Source: Halorubrum sp. BOL3-1 (GTDB lineage: Archaea > Halobacteriota > Halobacteria > Halobacteriales > Haloferacaceae). From it: a DNA stretch of 64,000 nucleotides. A program made the position numbers and the translations under genes. The stretch's first letter is position 1, and the number at the start of each line of letters is the position of its first letter. The notes beneath the pieces are model-generated. The model was not told the DNA's origin and ran no database searches. It was given only the letters and a program-made list of their open reading frames with translations. The DNA lies in assembly GCF_004114375.1 (NCBI RefSeq), contig NZ_CP034692.1:1116001-1180000 (forward strand). The letters run 5' to 3'. Positions 8,977 to 15,975 of this stretch are shown here, in pieces.

Positions 8977-10784
8977 AGCTGGTCCTCCACGGCCGCGAAA
9001 TTGCCGTTCGCACCGCCGCTCGGCACCATCGGCAGGACGTTCTCCTCGGGGTCGACGTGGAAGTCGACCACGGCCGGCCCGTCGTAGTCGAGGGCCTCCT
9101 CGACGGCGGGCGCGACCTCGTCGTAGTCGTCGACGCGCAGGCCGAGGGCGCCGAACGCCTCGGCCAGCTTGTCGAACTCGGGCATCCAGCTGTACTCGGA
9201 GGCCATGTGGCGCCCCTCGTAGAACGCGTCCTGCCACTGCCGGACCATCCCGATGTACTCGTTGTTCAACACCGCGACGGTGATGTCCAGCTCCTCGCGG
9301 ACCGCGACCGACAGCTCCTGCATCGTCATCAGGAAGGAGCCGTCGCCGTCGAAACACACCACGTCGCGGTCCTCCTCGCCCATCGTGTCGGCGGCGACGC
9401 GCGCGCCGACCGCCGCGGGCACGCCGTAGCCCATCGTCCCGAGGCCGTGCGAGGAGACCCACGTCCGCGGCTCCGAGTACGACCAGAACTGCGAGGCCCA
9501 CATCTGGTGTTGTCCGACCCCGGTCGTCACGACGGTGTCGTCGTCGGTCGCCTCGTCGAACGCCTCGACGACGAACTGCGGCTTCAGCGGCTCGTCGTCG
9601 GGGGTCGCGTACGTGAGCGGGTACGTCTCCTTCCACTCGGCGCAGCGCTCGCGCCACGCATCGGCGTCCGGCGCCTCCCGGACCGCCGCGGTCAGCTGGT
9701 CGAGGACGCGCGCCGCGTCACCGATGAGCGGGTAGTCGGCGTGGACGTTCTTGCTGATCTCCGCGGGGTCGATGTCGACGTGGACGACCTCCGCCTCCGG
9801 CGCGAAGGTGTCTATCCCGCCCGTCAGTCGGTCGTCGAACCGGGTGCCGACCGCGATCAGGCAGTCGGTGTGGGTGATCGCCATGTTCGCGTAGCCGGTG
9901 CCGTGCATCCCGGCCCACGAGAGGCAGAGGTCGTCGTCCTCGGGGAACGAGCCGATGCCCGGCATCGTCGTCGTCACCGGGACCCCGTAGCTCCGGGCGA
10001 ACGTCCGCGCCTCGTCGCTCGCGTCGGCCTTGATGACGCCGCCGCCGAACAGGCAGACGGGGCGCTCGGCCGACTCGATGGCGCGCGCCGCCTCCTCGAC
10101 CGCCTCGGCGTCCGCGTTCGGGTCGGGGTCGGTCCCCGCTGGCGGCGTCGCCGGCCCGGGCGTCTGGTCGGTCTCGTCCTGCGTCACGTCCTTCGGGAGG
10201 TCGACGAGCGTCGGACCGGGGCGCCCCGCCCGCGACAGCTCGAACGCCTCGCCGACGGTGTCGCCGACGGTGTCGGACCCGCCCGCGAAGTAGTTGTGCT
10301 TCGTGACGGGGCGGGTGACGCCGATCGTGTCGGTCTCCTGGAACGCGTCGTTGCCGACGAACTCCGTGGGGACCTGCCCGGTCAGCGCCAGCATCGCGTC
10401 CGAGTCCATGTCGGCGTCGGCGATGCCGGTGACCAGGTTCGTCGCTCCCGGGCCGGACGTGGCCATACAGAGACCGGGTTCGCCGGCGACGACGCCGTAC
10501 GCGTCGGCGGCGTGGGCGGCGCCCTGCTCGTGGGCCATCGTCACGTGCCGGATCGACGAGTCGTACAGCGCGTCGTAGACGGGCATGATCGCGCCGCCCT
10601 GAACGCCGAACGCGGTCTTCGCGCCCGCGGTTTCGAGGGCGGCGACGACCGACTCGGCGCCGGTCGAAACGGGTCTCGCGGTCTGTCCGTCGTCCGGGTC
10701 GGTCGGATCGTCGGTCGCGGTCGCCGCGGTCGAACCGTCCGAGTCGTCTCCGTCGGATCGTGGCTGAGCTGCTGTGTCGCTCAT
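8973..10784 (-). CDS. ilvB: Acetolactate synthase catalytic subunit
   Basis: The 603-residue thiamine-diphosphate enzyme condenses pyruvate with pyruvate or 2-oxobutyrate. After an acidic 40-residue extension come the N-terminal domain (TAFGVQGGAIMPVYDAL, HEQGAAHAADAYG with the catalytic glutamate) and the C-terminal ThDP motif starting GDGSFLMTMQEL and ending in NN. FAD-binding middle-domain sequence is also present. The gene follows a 382-base leader with its own promoter, a candidate leader peptide and hairpins (listed separately), so its expression is probably set independently of leuA. Confidence 0.95.
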   Translation of the reverse strand: MSDTAAQPRSDGDDSDGSTAATATDDPTDPDDGQTARPVSTGAESVVAALETAGAKTAFGVQGGAIMPVYDALYDSSIRHVTMAHEQGAAHAADAYGVVAGEPGLCMATSGPGATNLVTGIADADMDSDAMLALTGQVPTEFVGNDAFQETDTIGVTRPVTKHNYFAGGSDTVGDTVGEAFELSRAGRPGPTLVDLPKDVTQDETDQTPGPATPPAGTDPDPNADAEAVEEAARAIESAERPVCLFGGGVIKADASDEARTFARSYGVPVTTTMPGIGSFPEDDDLCLSWAGMHGTGYANMAITHTDCLIAVGTRFDDRLTGGIDTFAPEAEVVHVDIDPAEISKNVHADYPLIGDAARVLDQLTAAVREAPDADAWRERCAEWKETYPLTYATPDDEPLKPQFVVEAFDEATDDDTVVTTGVGQHQMWASQFWSYSEPRTWVSSHGLGTMGYGVPAAVGARVAADTMGEEDRDVVCFDGDGSFLMTMQELSVAVREELDITVAVLNNEYIGMVRQWQDAFYEGRHMASEYSWMPEFDKLAEAFGALGLRVDDYDEVAPAVEEALDYDGPAVVDFHVDPEENVLPMVPSGGANGNFAAVEDQL

Positions 10785-10861
10785 TGTCGTGGTGGTGTTC
10801 GGCGTGTCATCTGGCGGGTGGTGTCGGTCGCTGTGAACGCGGGACGGGCGGGGTCTCGGTT

Positions 10862-10904
10862 CCCGCGTCGGGAGCGGAGTTCCGCTCCGAGTCTGCGGGA
10901 CTCC
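10862..10904 (-). promoter_or_regulatory. Mutually exclusive hairpins in the ilvB mRNA leader
   Basis: On the minus strand a perfect inner hairpin GGAGCGGA-AC-TCCGCTCC (10889-10872) is enclosed by the stem TCCCGC/GCGGGA (10901-10896 with 10867-10862). The sequence just before it can instead fold as GAGTC-CCGCA-GACTC (10904-10890). The two outer pairings use the same bases and exclude each other, the kind of switch found in attenuators. No U-run follows, so an intrinsic terminator is not indicated; the switch would more likely act on translation or RNA stability. Confidence 0.45.
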
Positions 10905-10968
10905 ACGCGTCGGAAACGGCCCGGCCGCCGGCGTTCGGCGGTGCGTCGCGTCGGTGAGGAAGGGATGA

Positions 10969-10990
10969 TGTAGGGGATTAAACCCCTACA
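10969..10990 (-). promoter_or_regulatory. Perfect inverted repeat centred on the leader-peptide stop codon
   Basis: TGTAGGGG-TTTAAT-CCCCTACA reads as an eight-base-pair stem with a six-base loop. The TAA stop of the 24-codon leader frame occupies 10980-10978, the middle of the loop. In RNA it would be a stable hairpin that a ribosome reaching the end of the leader must open. As DNA it could also be a dimeric repressor site. The TTTAAT loop also resembles a TATA box on the minus strand, so a secondary promoter is a third reading. Confidence 0.6.
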
Positions 10991-11052
10991 ATGATCAGCG
11001 CGACGGCTGCGGGAACGTCCGCTCGCTCCGCGACCGCGGTGTGCCGTCGCAT
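10978..11052 (-). CDS. Candidate leader peptide of the ilvB operon (24 aa, branched-chain rich)
   Basis: An ATG about 29 bases after the centre of a TATAAA-type element opens 24 codons. The last eight residues are Val-Ala-Leu-Ile-Ile-Val-Gly-Val, so all three amino acids made by the downstream operon are represented (six of eight positions). The codons include CTG, ATC, ATT, GTA and GTT. The stop lies inside a perfect hairpin, and competing hairpins follow before ilvB. Bacterial ilvB and ilvGMEDA leader peptides have the same logic: ribosome stalling at Ile/Val/Leu codons decides RNA folding. I infer an analogous sensor here; nothing in the sequence proves translation. Confidence 0.55.
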   Translation of the reverse strand: MRRHTAVAERADVPAAVALIIVGV

Positions 11053-11076
11053 CTTGCTCTGAGTAACGCGGCCGGG

Positions 11077-11087
11077 GTATAAATTCC
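11077..11087 (-). promoter_or_regulatory. TATA box for the ilvB leader transcript
   Basis: On the minus strand the AT-rich element GAATTTATACC stands out in a GC-rich setting. Its TATAAA core (11079-11084) is centred about 29 bases before the leader-peptide ATG at 11052. Haloarchaeal transcripts normally start 22-28 bases after the TATA centre, so the mRNA should begin at or a few bases before that ATG. Confidence 0.65.
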
Positions 11088-11166
11088 TGTCGGGGAGCGC
11101 GAACCGACTCCTCCCGCGACCGCCCTCGCGGTCGCTCGGGGGGCGTTCGGGTCGTGGAGGCGGCCA

Positions 11167-12388
11167 TCAGACCCGGACCTCCTCCTCGCGCGCGACGTCC
11201 GCCTCCTCGGCGAACCGCTCAACGTCGCCGACGGTCACCTGCCGCTTGCCGGCGCCGTACTCCTTGACCCGCTTCGTGACCGTCCGGACCTCGCCGTCCG
11301 TCGGGTCGAAGCCGGCCTCTACCAAGTGCTTGCGCACGCTGTGGGTGCCGGTGTGTTTGCCCAACACGAACTCGCGTTCGGCGCCCACCATCTCCGGAGT
11401 CATCACGCCGGTCTCGAACGTGTCCGAGTTCTCGATGACGCCGGCGGCGTGGATACCCGACTCGTGGGCGAACGCGTTCCGTCCGGTGACGGGCTTGTTC
11501 GCCGGCACCGGGATGTCCGAGGCCTCCTCGACGATCCGGGCCAGCTTGGTTATCTGGGTCGTGTCGATGCCGGTGTCGACGCCGTACACCGATTCGACCG
11601 CCATCACGACCTCTTCGTAAGCGGCGTTACCGGCGCGCTCACCGATCCCGTTGACCGACACCTGCGCCTGCTCCGCGCCGTTCTCGAAGCCGGTGATCGC
11701 GTTGGCCGCGGCCATCCCGAAGTCGTCGTGGGTGTGGACGTCGACGCGGGCGTCGGTCGCCTCGACGACGGCCTTCACCGTCTGCCCGAAGCTGGTCGGC
11801 ATCCCGACGCCGCAGGTGTCGGGGATGTTGATCCAGTCGGTGCCCGCCTCGGAGACGGCCTCGACGATGTCGACCAGGTAGTCCGGGTCCGTCCGCGTGG
11901 CGTCCATCGGGGAGAACATACACTCGACGCCGGCGTCTTTTACCTGCTCGACGGCGTCGACGGCGCGTCCCTTCGCCTCCTCGCGGGTCGCGTGCATCGA
12001 GTCCTCCAGCTGGACGTCGCTGGTGGAGACGAACACGTGGACCATCTCGACGCCGGAGTCGATGGCGGCCTCGATGTCGCCCTCGACGACCCGCGCCAGC
12101 CCGCAGACGGTGGTGTCCGTCGCGGCGGCGATGTCGCTGACGGCCTCGAACTCCGCGTCCGAGTTGACCGGGAACCCCGCCTCGATGACGTGGGTGTTCA
12201 TGTCGTCCAGCGTCGCCGCTATGCGGCGTTTCTCGTCGTAGCTGAACGAAGTACGTGGCGACTGTTCTCCGTCTCGCAGGGTCGTGTCGAAGATCCGTAC
12301 AGGACCGATTTCGACGTTAGAAGCTATCGTGCCCTGGAAGAACTCGATCCGCCGGGGTGTCCGACGAAGCCTCCGTGATGTCTGTCAT
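11167..12388 (-). CDS. leuA: 2-isopropylmalate synthase, with an apparent N-terminal frameshift
   Basis: The enzyme condenses acetyl-CoA with 2-oxoisovalerate, the first committed leucine step. The conserved TIM-barrel begins RRIEFFQGTIASN, then VRIFDTTLRDGEQSP with the metal/catalytic residues, HTHDDFG metal ligands, and NGIGERAGNA. This frame has no ATG, GTG or TTG before MNTHVIEAGFPV at 12201, which would remove the catalytic DTTLRDGEQ segment. An in-frame TGA lies at 12387-12385. A leaderless ATG at 12388, with a TATA-like TTAAGTAC at minus 27, reads MTDITEASSDTP in another frame. Removing one base in the ACCCCGGCGG run (about 12350-12360) joins both into an intact protein. The stop is followed directly by the ilvB leader region. 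Confidence 0.8.
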
Positions 12389-12392
12389 CGAC

Positions 12393-12491
12393 TCACGACA
12401 AGACGGTCGAGTACTTAACGGTTTGGACGATCGCAAAATCGGAGTCGACCGGCAGTTGAGTGCGATGCGGGTTGAAATCGAGATATCGCAT
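12393..12491 (-). CDS. Candidate 32-aa leader ORF upstream of leuA
   Basis: An ATG at 12491 lies 26 bases after the centre of CCTTAAAG (12513-12520), the right place for a leaderless start. It opens 32 codons (MRYLDFNPHRTQLPV at the start) and ends four bases before the leuA ATG at 12388. It is not enriched in leucine and no hairpin follows, so attenuation is not indicated. It may equally be untranslated DNA, since a second TATA-like element for leuA itself lies inside it. Confidence 0.25.
   Translation of the reverse strand: MRYLDFNPHRTQLPVDSDFAIVQTVKYSTVLS
12411..12418 (-). promoter_or_regulatory. TATA element of leuA
   Basis: TTAAGTAC on the minus strand is centred about 27 bases before the ATG at 12388, the standard distance for a leaderless haloarchaeal mRNA. 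This supports 12388 as the true translation start of leuA and thereby exposes the frame break described for that gene. Confidence 0.55.
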
Positions 12492-12728
12492 GACTGCGTC
12501 GATGTCAATACACTTTAAGGAAGTAATACACACACCCGATACTCTGCGTGTATTCCGATTCGGAAGCCAGTTAATAAGTGGTATCGACGTTCGTTTCTTT
12601 CGGAGTGCGGGCGACCCGCGGTTCGCGCGCGGGCCAAGTCATCGACCCGAACGGCGGTCCGCTCCCGACCCGCACTGTGGTCTCCTCTCGGTCTACGCCC
12701 TGATCGAGTCGACGGGGCGAAAACGTCG

Positions 12729-13481
12729 CTACCGCCCGAGCGCGTCCGTTACGTCGCGCCGGAGCGCCACCAGGTCGGGGTCCGCCCGCTCGCGGGGGCG
12801 GTCGATGTCGACGTCGACGACGGACGCCACCGTCCCGGGCTGGCCGCCGAGGACGACGACGCGGTCCGCGAGGTAGACGGCCTCCTCGACGTCGTGGGTG
12901 ACGAGGACCACGGTCGTTCCACGTTCTCCCCACACGTCGAGCAGGTGGTCCTGCTGGTCCGCCTTCGTCAGCCGGTCGAGCGCCGAGAACGGCTCGTCGA
13001 GCAGCAGCACGGAGGGGTCGTACGCAAGCCCGCGCGCGAGCGACACGCGCTGGGCCATCCCCCCGGAGAGCTCGCCCGGGCGGCTCCCCGCGAACCCGTC
13101 GAGTCCGACGGTCTCGATCAGGTCGTCGACGCGCTCGCGGGCGGTCGGCGCGTCCGGGTCGACGTCGGCCGGAAGCCCGACGGCGACGTTCTCGCGCACG
13201 TCCGCCCAGCCGAGCAGCCGCGGCTCCTGGAACACCATGCCGACGTCGTCGCTGCCGCCGTCGCGGACGTCGGTTCCGTCGACCGCGACGCGCCCGGAGA
13301 ACCGCGGTTCGAGGCCGGAGAACACGCGCAGCAGCGTCGACTTCCCGCAGCCCGAGGGACCGACGACGGCGACGAACTCGCCGTCCGCGACCGCGAGGTC
13401 CACGCCGTCGAGCGCGACGGTGTCGCCGTATCGCTTCCGCAGCCCCTCGACGGAGAGGACGGAGTCAGCGGTCGACGACAC
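12729..13481 (-). CDS. ABC importer ATP-binding protein (NitT/TauT type)
   Basis: The 250-residue ATPase has Walker A GPSGCGKST (residues 41-49), Q-loop VFQEPRLL, signature LSGGMAQR, Walker B LLLDEPFSALD and switch histidine in VTHDVEE. The QEPRLLGW segment and the overall sequence are typical of nitrate/sulfonate/taurine/pyrimidine-precursor importers. Its start lies inside the end of the permease gene (17-base overlap), and the lipoprotein-binding protein is upstream, giving a complete three-gene importer. The substrate cannot be assigned from the ATPase. Confidence 0.92.
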   Translation of the reverse strand: MSSTADSVLSVEGLRKRYGDTVALDGVDLAVADGEFVAVVGPSGCGKSTLLRVFSGLEPRFSGRVAVDGTDVRDGGSDDVGMVFQEPRLLGWADVRENVAVGLPADVDPDAPTARERVDDLIETVGLDGFAGSRPGELSGGMAQRVSLARGLAYDPSVLLLDEPFSALDRLTKADQQDHLLDVWGERGTTVVLVTHDVEEAVYLADRVVVLGGQPGTVASVVDVDIDRPRERADPDLVALRRDVTDALGR

Positions 13482-14265
13482 GGTTTTCCACCTCCTTGAC
13501 GGCCAGGTCGGAGAGGTTCCCGAAGAACGCGAAAAGCAGGATCGAACCCACGACGATGTCGGGTCGCGCGAGGGTCCGTCCGTCGCTCAACAGGAACCCG
13601 ATCCCCTGGCTCGCCGCGATCAGCTCGGCGGCGACGACGAACATCCACGCCAGCCCGACGCCGCCGCGGATCCCCACGAACAGGCCCGGGAGGGCGGCCG
13701 GGAAGGTGACCCGGCGCAGCGACTCGATCCGTCCGAGGTCGTACACCTCCGCGACCTCCAACAGCTCCTCGTCGACGTTCGCGACGGCGGTCGAGAGGTT
13801 GAGGTAGACGGGGAAGAACGCGCCGACGGCGATGAGCAGCACCTTCGCGGTCTCTCCGATGCCGAACCACAGCAGGAACAGCGGCACCCACGCCAGCGAC
13901 GGGATGTTCTTCAGGCTCTGGAACAGGGGGTCAAGCAGGTCGTTCGAGGTCTCGGACAGCCCCGTGACCGTTCCGAGGACGGTTCCGACGGCGATTCCGA
14001 GGCCGGCGCCGAGGAGGACGCGCTGGACCGTGATCGCGACGTGGCCCCACAGCTCGCCGGAGGCGCCCATCGCGTAGAGCGTCTCCGCGACGCGCAGCGG
14101 CGCCGGGAGCTGGTACGCCGCGACGACGCCGGTCGCGACGAGGAGGTGCCAGACGGCGACGAGCGCCGTCGGGACGACGAGTCCGAGCAGCCATCGGAAG
14201 CGGTCCACAGACGGGACCGCGACCGGACCGACCGTTCGGGGCTCGGTTCGCGCGTCGGTCGCCAT
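13465..14265 (-). CDS. ABC importer permease (NitT/TauT type)
   Basis: The 266-residue protein has about six membrane helices and the EAA-loop for ATPase contact, LRRVTFPAALPGLFVGIRGGVGLAW, near residues 190-215. This is the BPD_transp_1 family. A positively charged N-terminal tail precedes the first helix. It follows the binding-protein gene by one base and overlaps the ATPase gene, so the operon order is binding protein, permease, ATPase. Confidence 0.92.
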   Translation of the reverse strand: MATDARTEPRTVGPVAVPSVDRFRWLLGLVVPTALVAVWHLLVATGVVAAYQLPAPLRVAETLYAMGASGELWGHVAITVQRVLLGAGLGIAVGTVLGTVTGLSETSNDLLDPLFQSLKNIPSLAWVPLFLLWFGIGETAKVLLIAVGAFFPVYLNLSTAVANVDEELLEVAEVYDLGRIESLRRVTFPAALPGLFVGIRGGVGLAWMFVVAAELIAASQGIGFLLSDGRTLARPDIVVGSILLFAFFGNLSDLAVKEVENRVVDR

Positions 14266-14266
14266 C

Positions 14267-15277
14267 TCAGACGACCTCGCTCGCGAACTCGGAGTCGATC
14301 AGCTCGTCGACGTTCCCGGCAGGGTCGGCGTCGCCGGTCACCAGCCCCTCGCGTTCGAGTATCGGCGAGAGGTCCGACAGCAGTTCGCGGTGCGGGTCGC
14401 CCGGGATCGGCCGAGAGAGGTCGTTCCGCTGGGTGAACACGCGCTCCGCGACCGGCTCGGACATCTCGGAGGCGTCCGCGAGGATCCCAGCGGTCTCCTC
14501 GGGGTTCTCGACCGCCCACTTGCGACCGCGCTCGTAGGTCTCGATCACGCGGCGCGCGTCCTCGGGACGGTCCGCGAGGAACCCGTCGAGGAAGTTGAGG
14601 AAGCCGTAGGTGTTGTACCGCGGCTCGCGGAAGAACAGCTCCGCGCCGTCGTATTCGAGCTCCAGTTCGGCCATGTGCGGGTCGAGTCCGGCCCACGCGT
14701 CGACCTCGCCGCGGACCAGGGCGGACTGCCCCTCCGGGTGCTGGAGGTTGACGACCTCGACGTCCCCCTCGCTCAGGCCAGCCTCGTCGAGCGCCTGAAG
14801 CAAGAAGAAGTACGGGTCGGTCCCCCGAGTCGCGGCGACGCGGCTCCCTTCGAGGTCGGCCACCGACTCGATACCGGTCCCCTCGAAGGTGACGAGCGCG
14901 GTCCACTCCGGCTCCGAGTAGACGTACGGCGTCGTGATCGGCACGCCGTTCGTGCGGGCCATCAGCGCCGCGATTCCCGCGGTCGAGGAGACGTCGGCCT
15001 CGCCGCTCTGGGCGTACTCGTTCGCCTGGTTGCTGCCGAGGCTCAACACCCACTCGACGTCGGTGTCGGCGTCCGCGAATGCCTCACCGAGCCAGCCCTT
15101 CTCGCGCAACACGAGGCTGACCGGGTTGTAGTACGCGTAGTCGACCGTCACCGTCCCCGATTCGCCGCCGTTCCCCGCGCAGCCGGCGAGCAGCGAGCCG
15201 CCGTTCCCCGCGCAGCCGGCGAGCAGCGAGCCGCCGATCGCCGCGCCGGTGCCGCGCAGGAACTGTCTTCGCTCCAT
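14267..15277 (-). CDS. ABC importer substrate-binding lipoprotein with duplicated lipobox
   Basis: The 336-residue binding protein belongs to the NMT1/TauA-like group. It starts MERRQFLRGTG, a twin-arginine signal, followed by lipobox LLAGC (Cys22) repeated eleven residues later (Cys33) because of a perfect 33-base tandem duplication. After the signal, the mature domain includes DYAYYNPVSLVLREKGWL and a hinge region with DPHMAELELEYDGAELFF. A longer GTG start at 15298 is possible, but the ATG at 15277 puts the Arg pair at the right place. The substrate is unknown; candidates for this group are sulfonates, nitrate or thiamine-pyrimidine precursors. Confidence 0.88.
   Translation of the reverse strand: MERRQFLRGTGAAIGGSLLAGCAGNGGSLLAGCAGNGGESGTVTVDYAYYNPVSLVLREKGWLGEAFADADTDVEWVLSLGSNQANEYAQSGEADVSSTAGIAALMARTNGVPITTPYVYSEPEWTALVTFEGTGIESVADLEGSRVAATRGTDPYFFLLQALDEAGLSEGDVEVVNLQHPEGQSALVRGEVDAWAGLDPHMAELELEYDGAELFFREPRYNTYGFLNFLDGFLADRPEDARRVIETYERGRKWAVENPEETAGILADASEMSEPVAERVFTQRNDLSRPIPGDPHRELLSDLSPILEREGLVTGDADPAGNVDELIDSEFASEVV
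15165..15230. repeat. Perfect 33-bp tandem duplication in the lipoprotein signal
   Basis: Positions 15165-15197 and 15198-15230 are identical. The repeat length is a multiple of three, so the frame is kept and the peptide GGSLLAGCAGN is present twice. Identity of both copies, including third codon positions, indicates a recent event. Confidence 0.95.
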
Positions 15278-15530
15278 ACGCTCCCTCACCGGTCCCACTC
15301 ATAAGCCGATATGGCTAATGAGAATATTCAACTGCGACTATGATGCTCTCAGGTTATCTATTTTTGAGCGTGGGCGTCGTTCGCACGGAGTTCGATCGCC
15401 GTTACACGACCGCTACCGACCGATAGAGAACTCGCGACCGGCTTCCGCCGGGCATCGAAGCCGTTCGGGTCGCGTTCGGGGTAGCGGACCATGTTGCTGG
15501 TTAGTCGGCGTCGAGACGTCGACGGCGCGG

Positions 15531-15809
15531 CTACATTCCCATATCTGCGCCGGCGTCCGGCACCGGGAGGTCCGGGACGGTGACCCCGAGCAGCTCCGCG
15601 GCGTGGTCGAGCGCCATGTCGAACCCGTAGTACCGCTCCAGTTCGTCGCCGTCGGGACCGGGACGGAGCTTCAGCATGGCGTACCCCTCGACGTTCTGCG
15701 CGACTGTCGCCTCGCGGCCGTCCCGCGAGAAGGTGAGTTGCCGCTCGCCGTCGGTCTCCTCGTACCGCGCCGCGATGCCGTTCGCCGACGCGGTCTCCGT
15801 GTCGGTCAT
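15531..15809 (-). CDS. Conserved haloarchaeal protein (92 aa, possibly DUF7111)
   Basis: The protein has a two-part layout: a beta-rich N-terminal half (ARYEETDGERQLTFSRDGREATVAQNVEGYAMLKLRP) and a helical C-terminal half (YYGFDMALDHAAELLGV), ending with a short Asp/Met tail. I recognise it as a small uncharacterised haloarchaeal family, probably DUF7111. It is transcribed divergently from menA across a 166-base region that contains phased 10-bp repeats. Confidence 0.75.
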   Translation of the reverse strand: MTDTETASANGIAARYEETDGERQLTFSRDGREATVAQNVEGYAMLKLRPGPDGDELERYYGFDMALDHAAELLGVTVPDLPVPDAGADMGM

Positions 15810-15870
15810 ACGCGCGATACGGGCCGGTCCCTGTCGAATCTGTCGGTCGGCTCGCCGGCGTCAATCCCGG

Positions 15871-15940
15871 TCCGCGACGGTCCACGACGACCGGCGCCGG
15901 TCCACGACGGTCCACGGCGAACAACGGCAGTCCGCGATGG
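15871..15940. repeat. Helically phased 10-bp repeats upstream of menA
   Basis: The motif TCCRCGRYGR occurs at 15871, 15881, 15901, 15911 and 15931, always at multiples of ten bases. The perfect palindrome CCGGCGCCGG fills the 15891 slot. Spacing of one helical turn puts every copy on the same DNA face, as expected for cooperative protein binding. The array ends four bases before the menA TATA-like palindrome CCTTAAGG (15944-15951). Confidence 0.55.
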
Positions 15941-15975
15941 TAACCTTAAGGGACGGCACGCACCAATCGACGGCA

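Larger units (their letters stand above)
12389..12728. other. 340-base intergenic region between leuA and the ABC ATPase
   Basis: The region is less GC-rich than its surroundings between about 12405 and 12600. It holds the leuA promoter, a possible 32-codon leader frame, and the inverted repeat AATACAC (12525-12531) / GTGTATT (12548-12554). A further AT-rich patch, TTAATAAGTGG, is near 12570. The 3' part (12600-12728) is ordinary GC-rich DNA downstream of the ABC ATPase; I see no gene there. Confidence 0.5.

Noticed and set aside
10781-11167. A 128-codon minus-strand frame filling the whole leuA-ilvB gap, starting at the leuA stop and ending over the ilvB ATG
   Set aside because: The product would be extremely arginine-rich in an acidic proteome, and it contains a good TATA box and the hairpins. 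The gap is better explained as a regulatory leader.
15278-15530. A gene in the 250-base gap between the binding protein and the small hypothetical protein
   Set aside because: Frames here are short or are extensions of shadows. The only structure is a small CGTCGA-GACG-TCGACG hairpin near 15507-15522.
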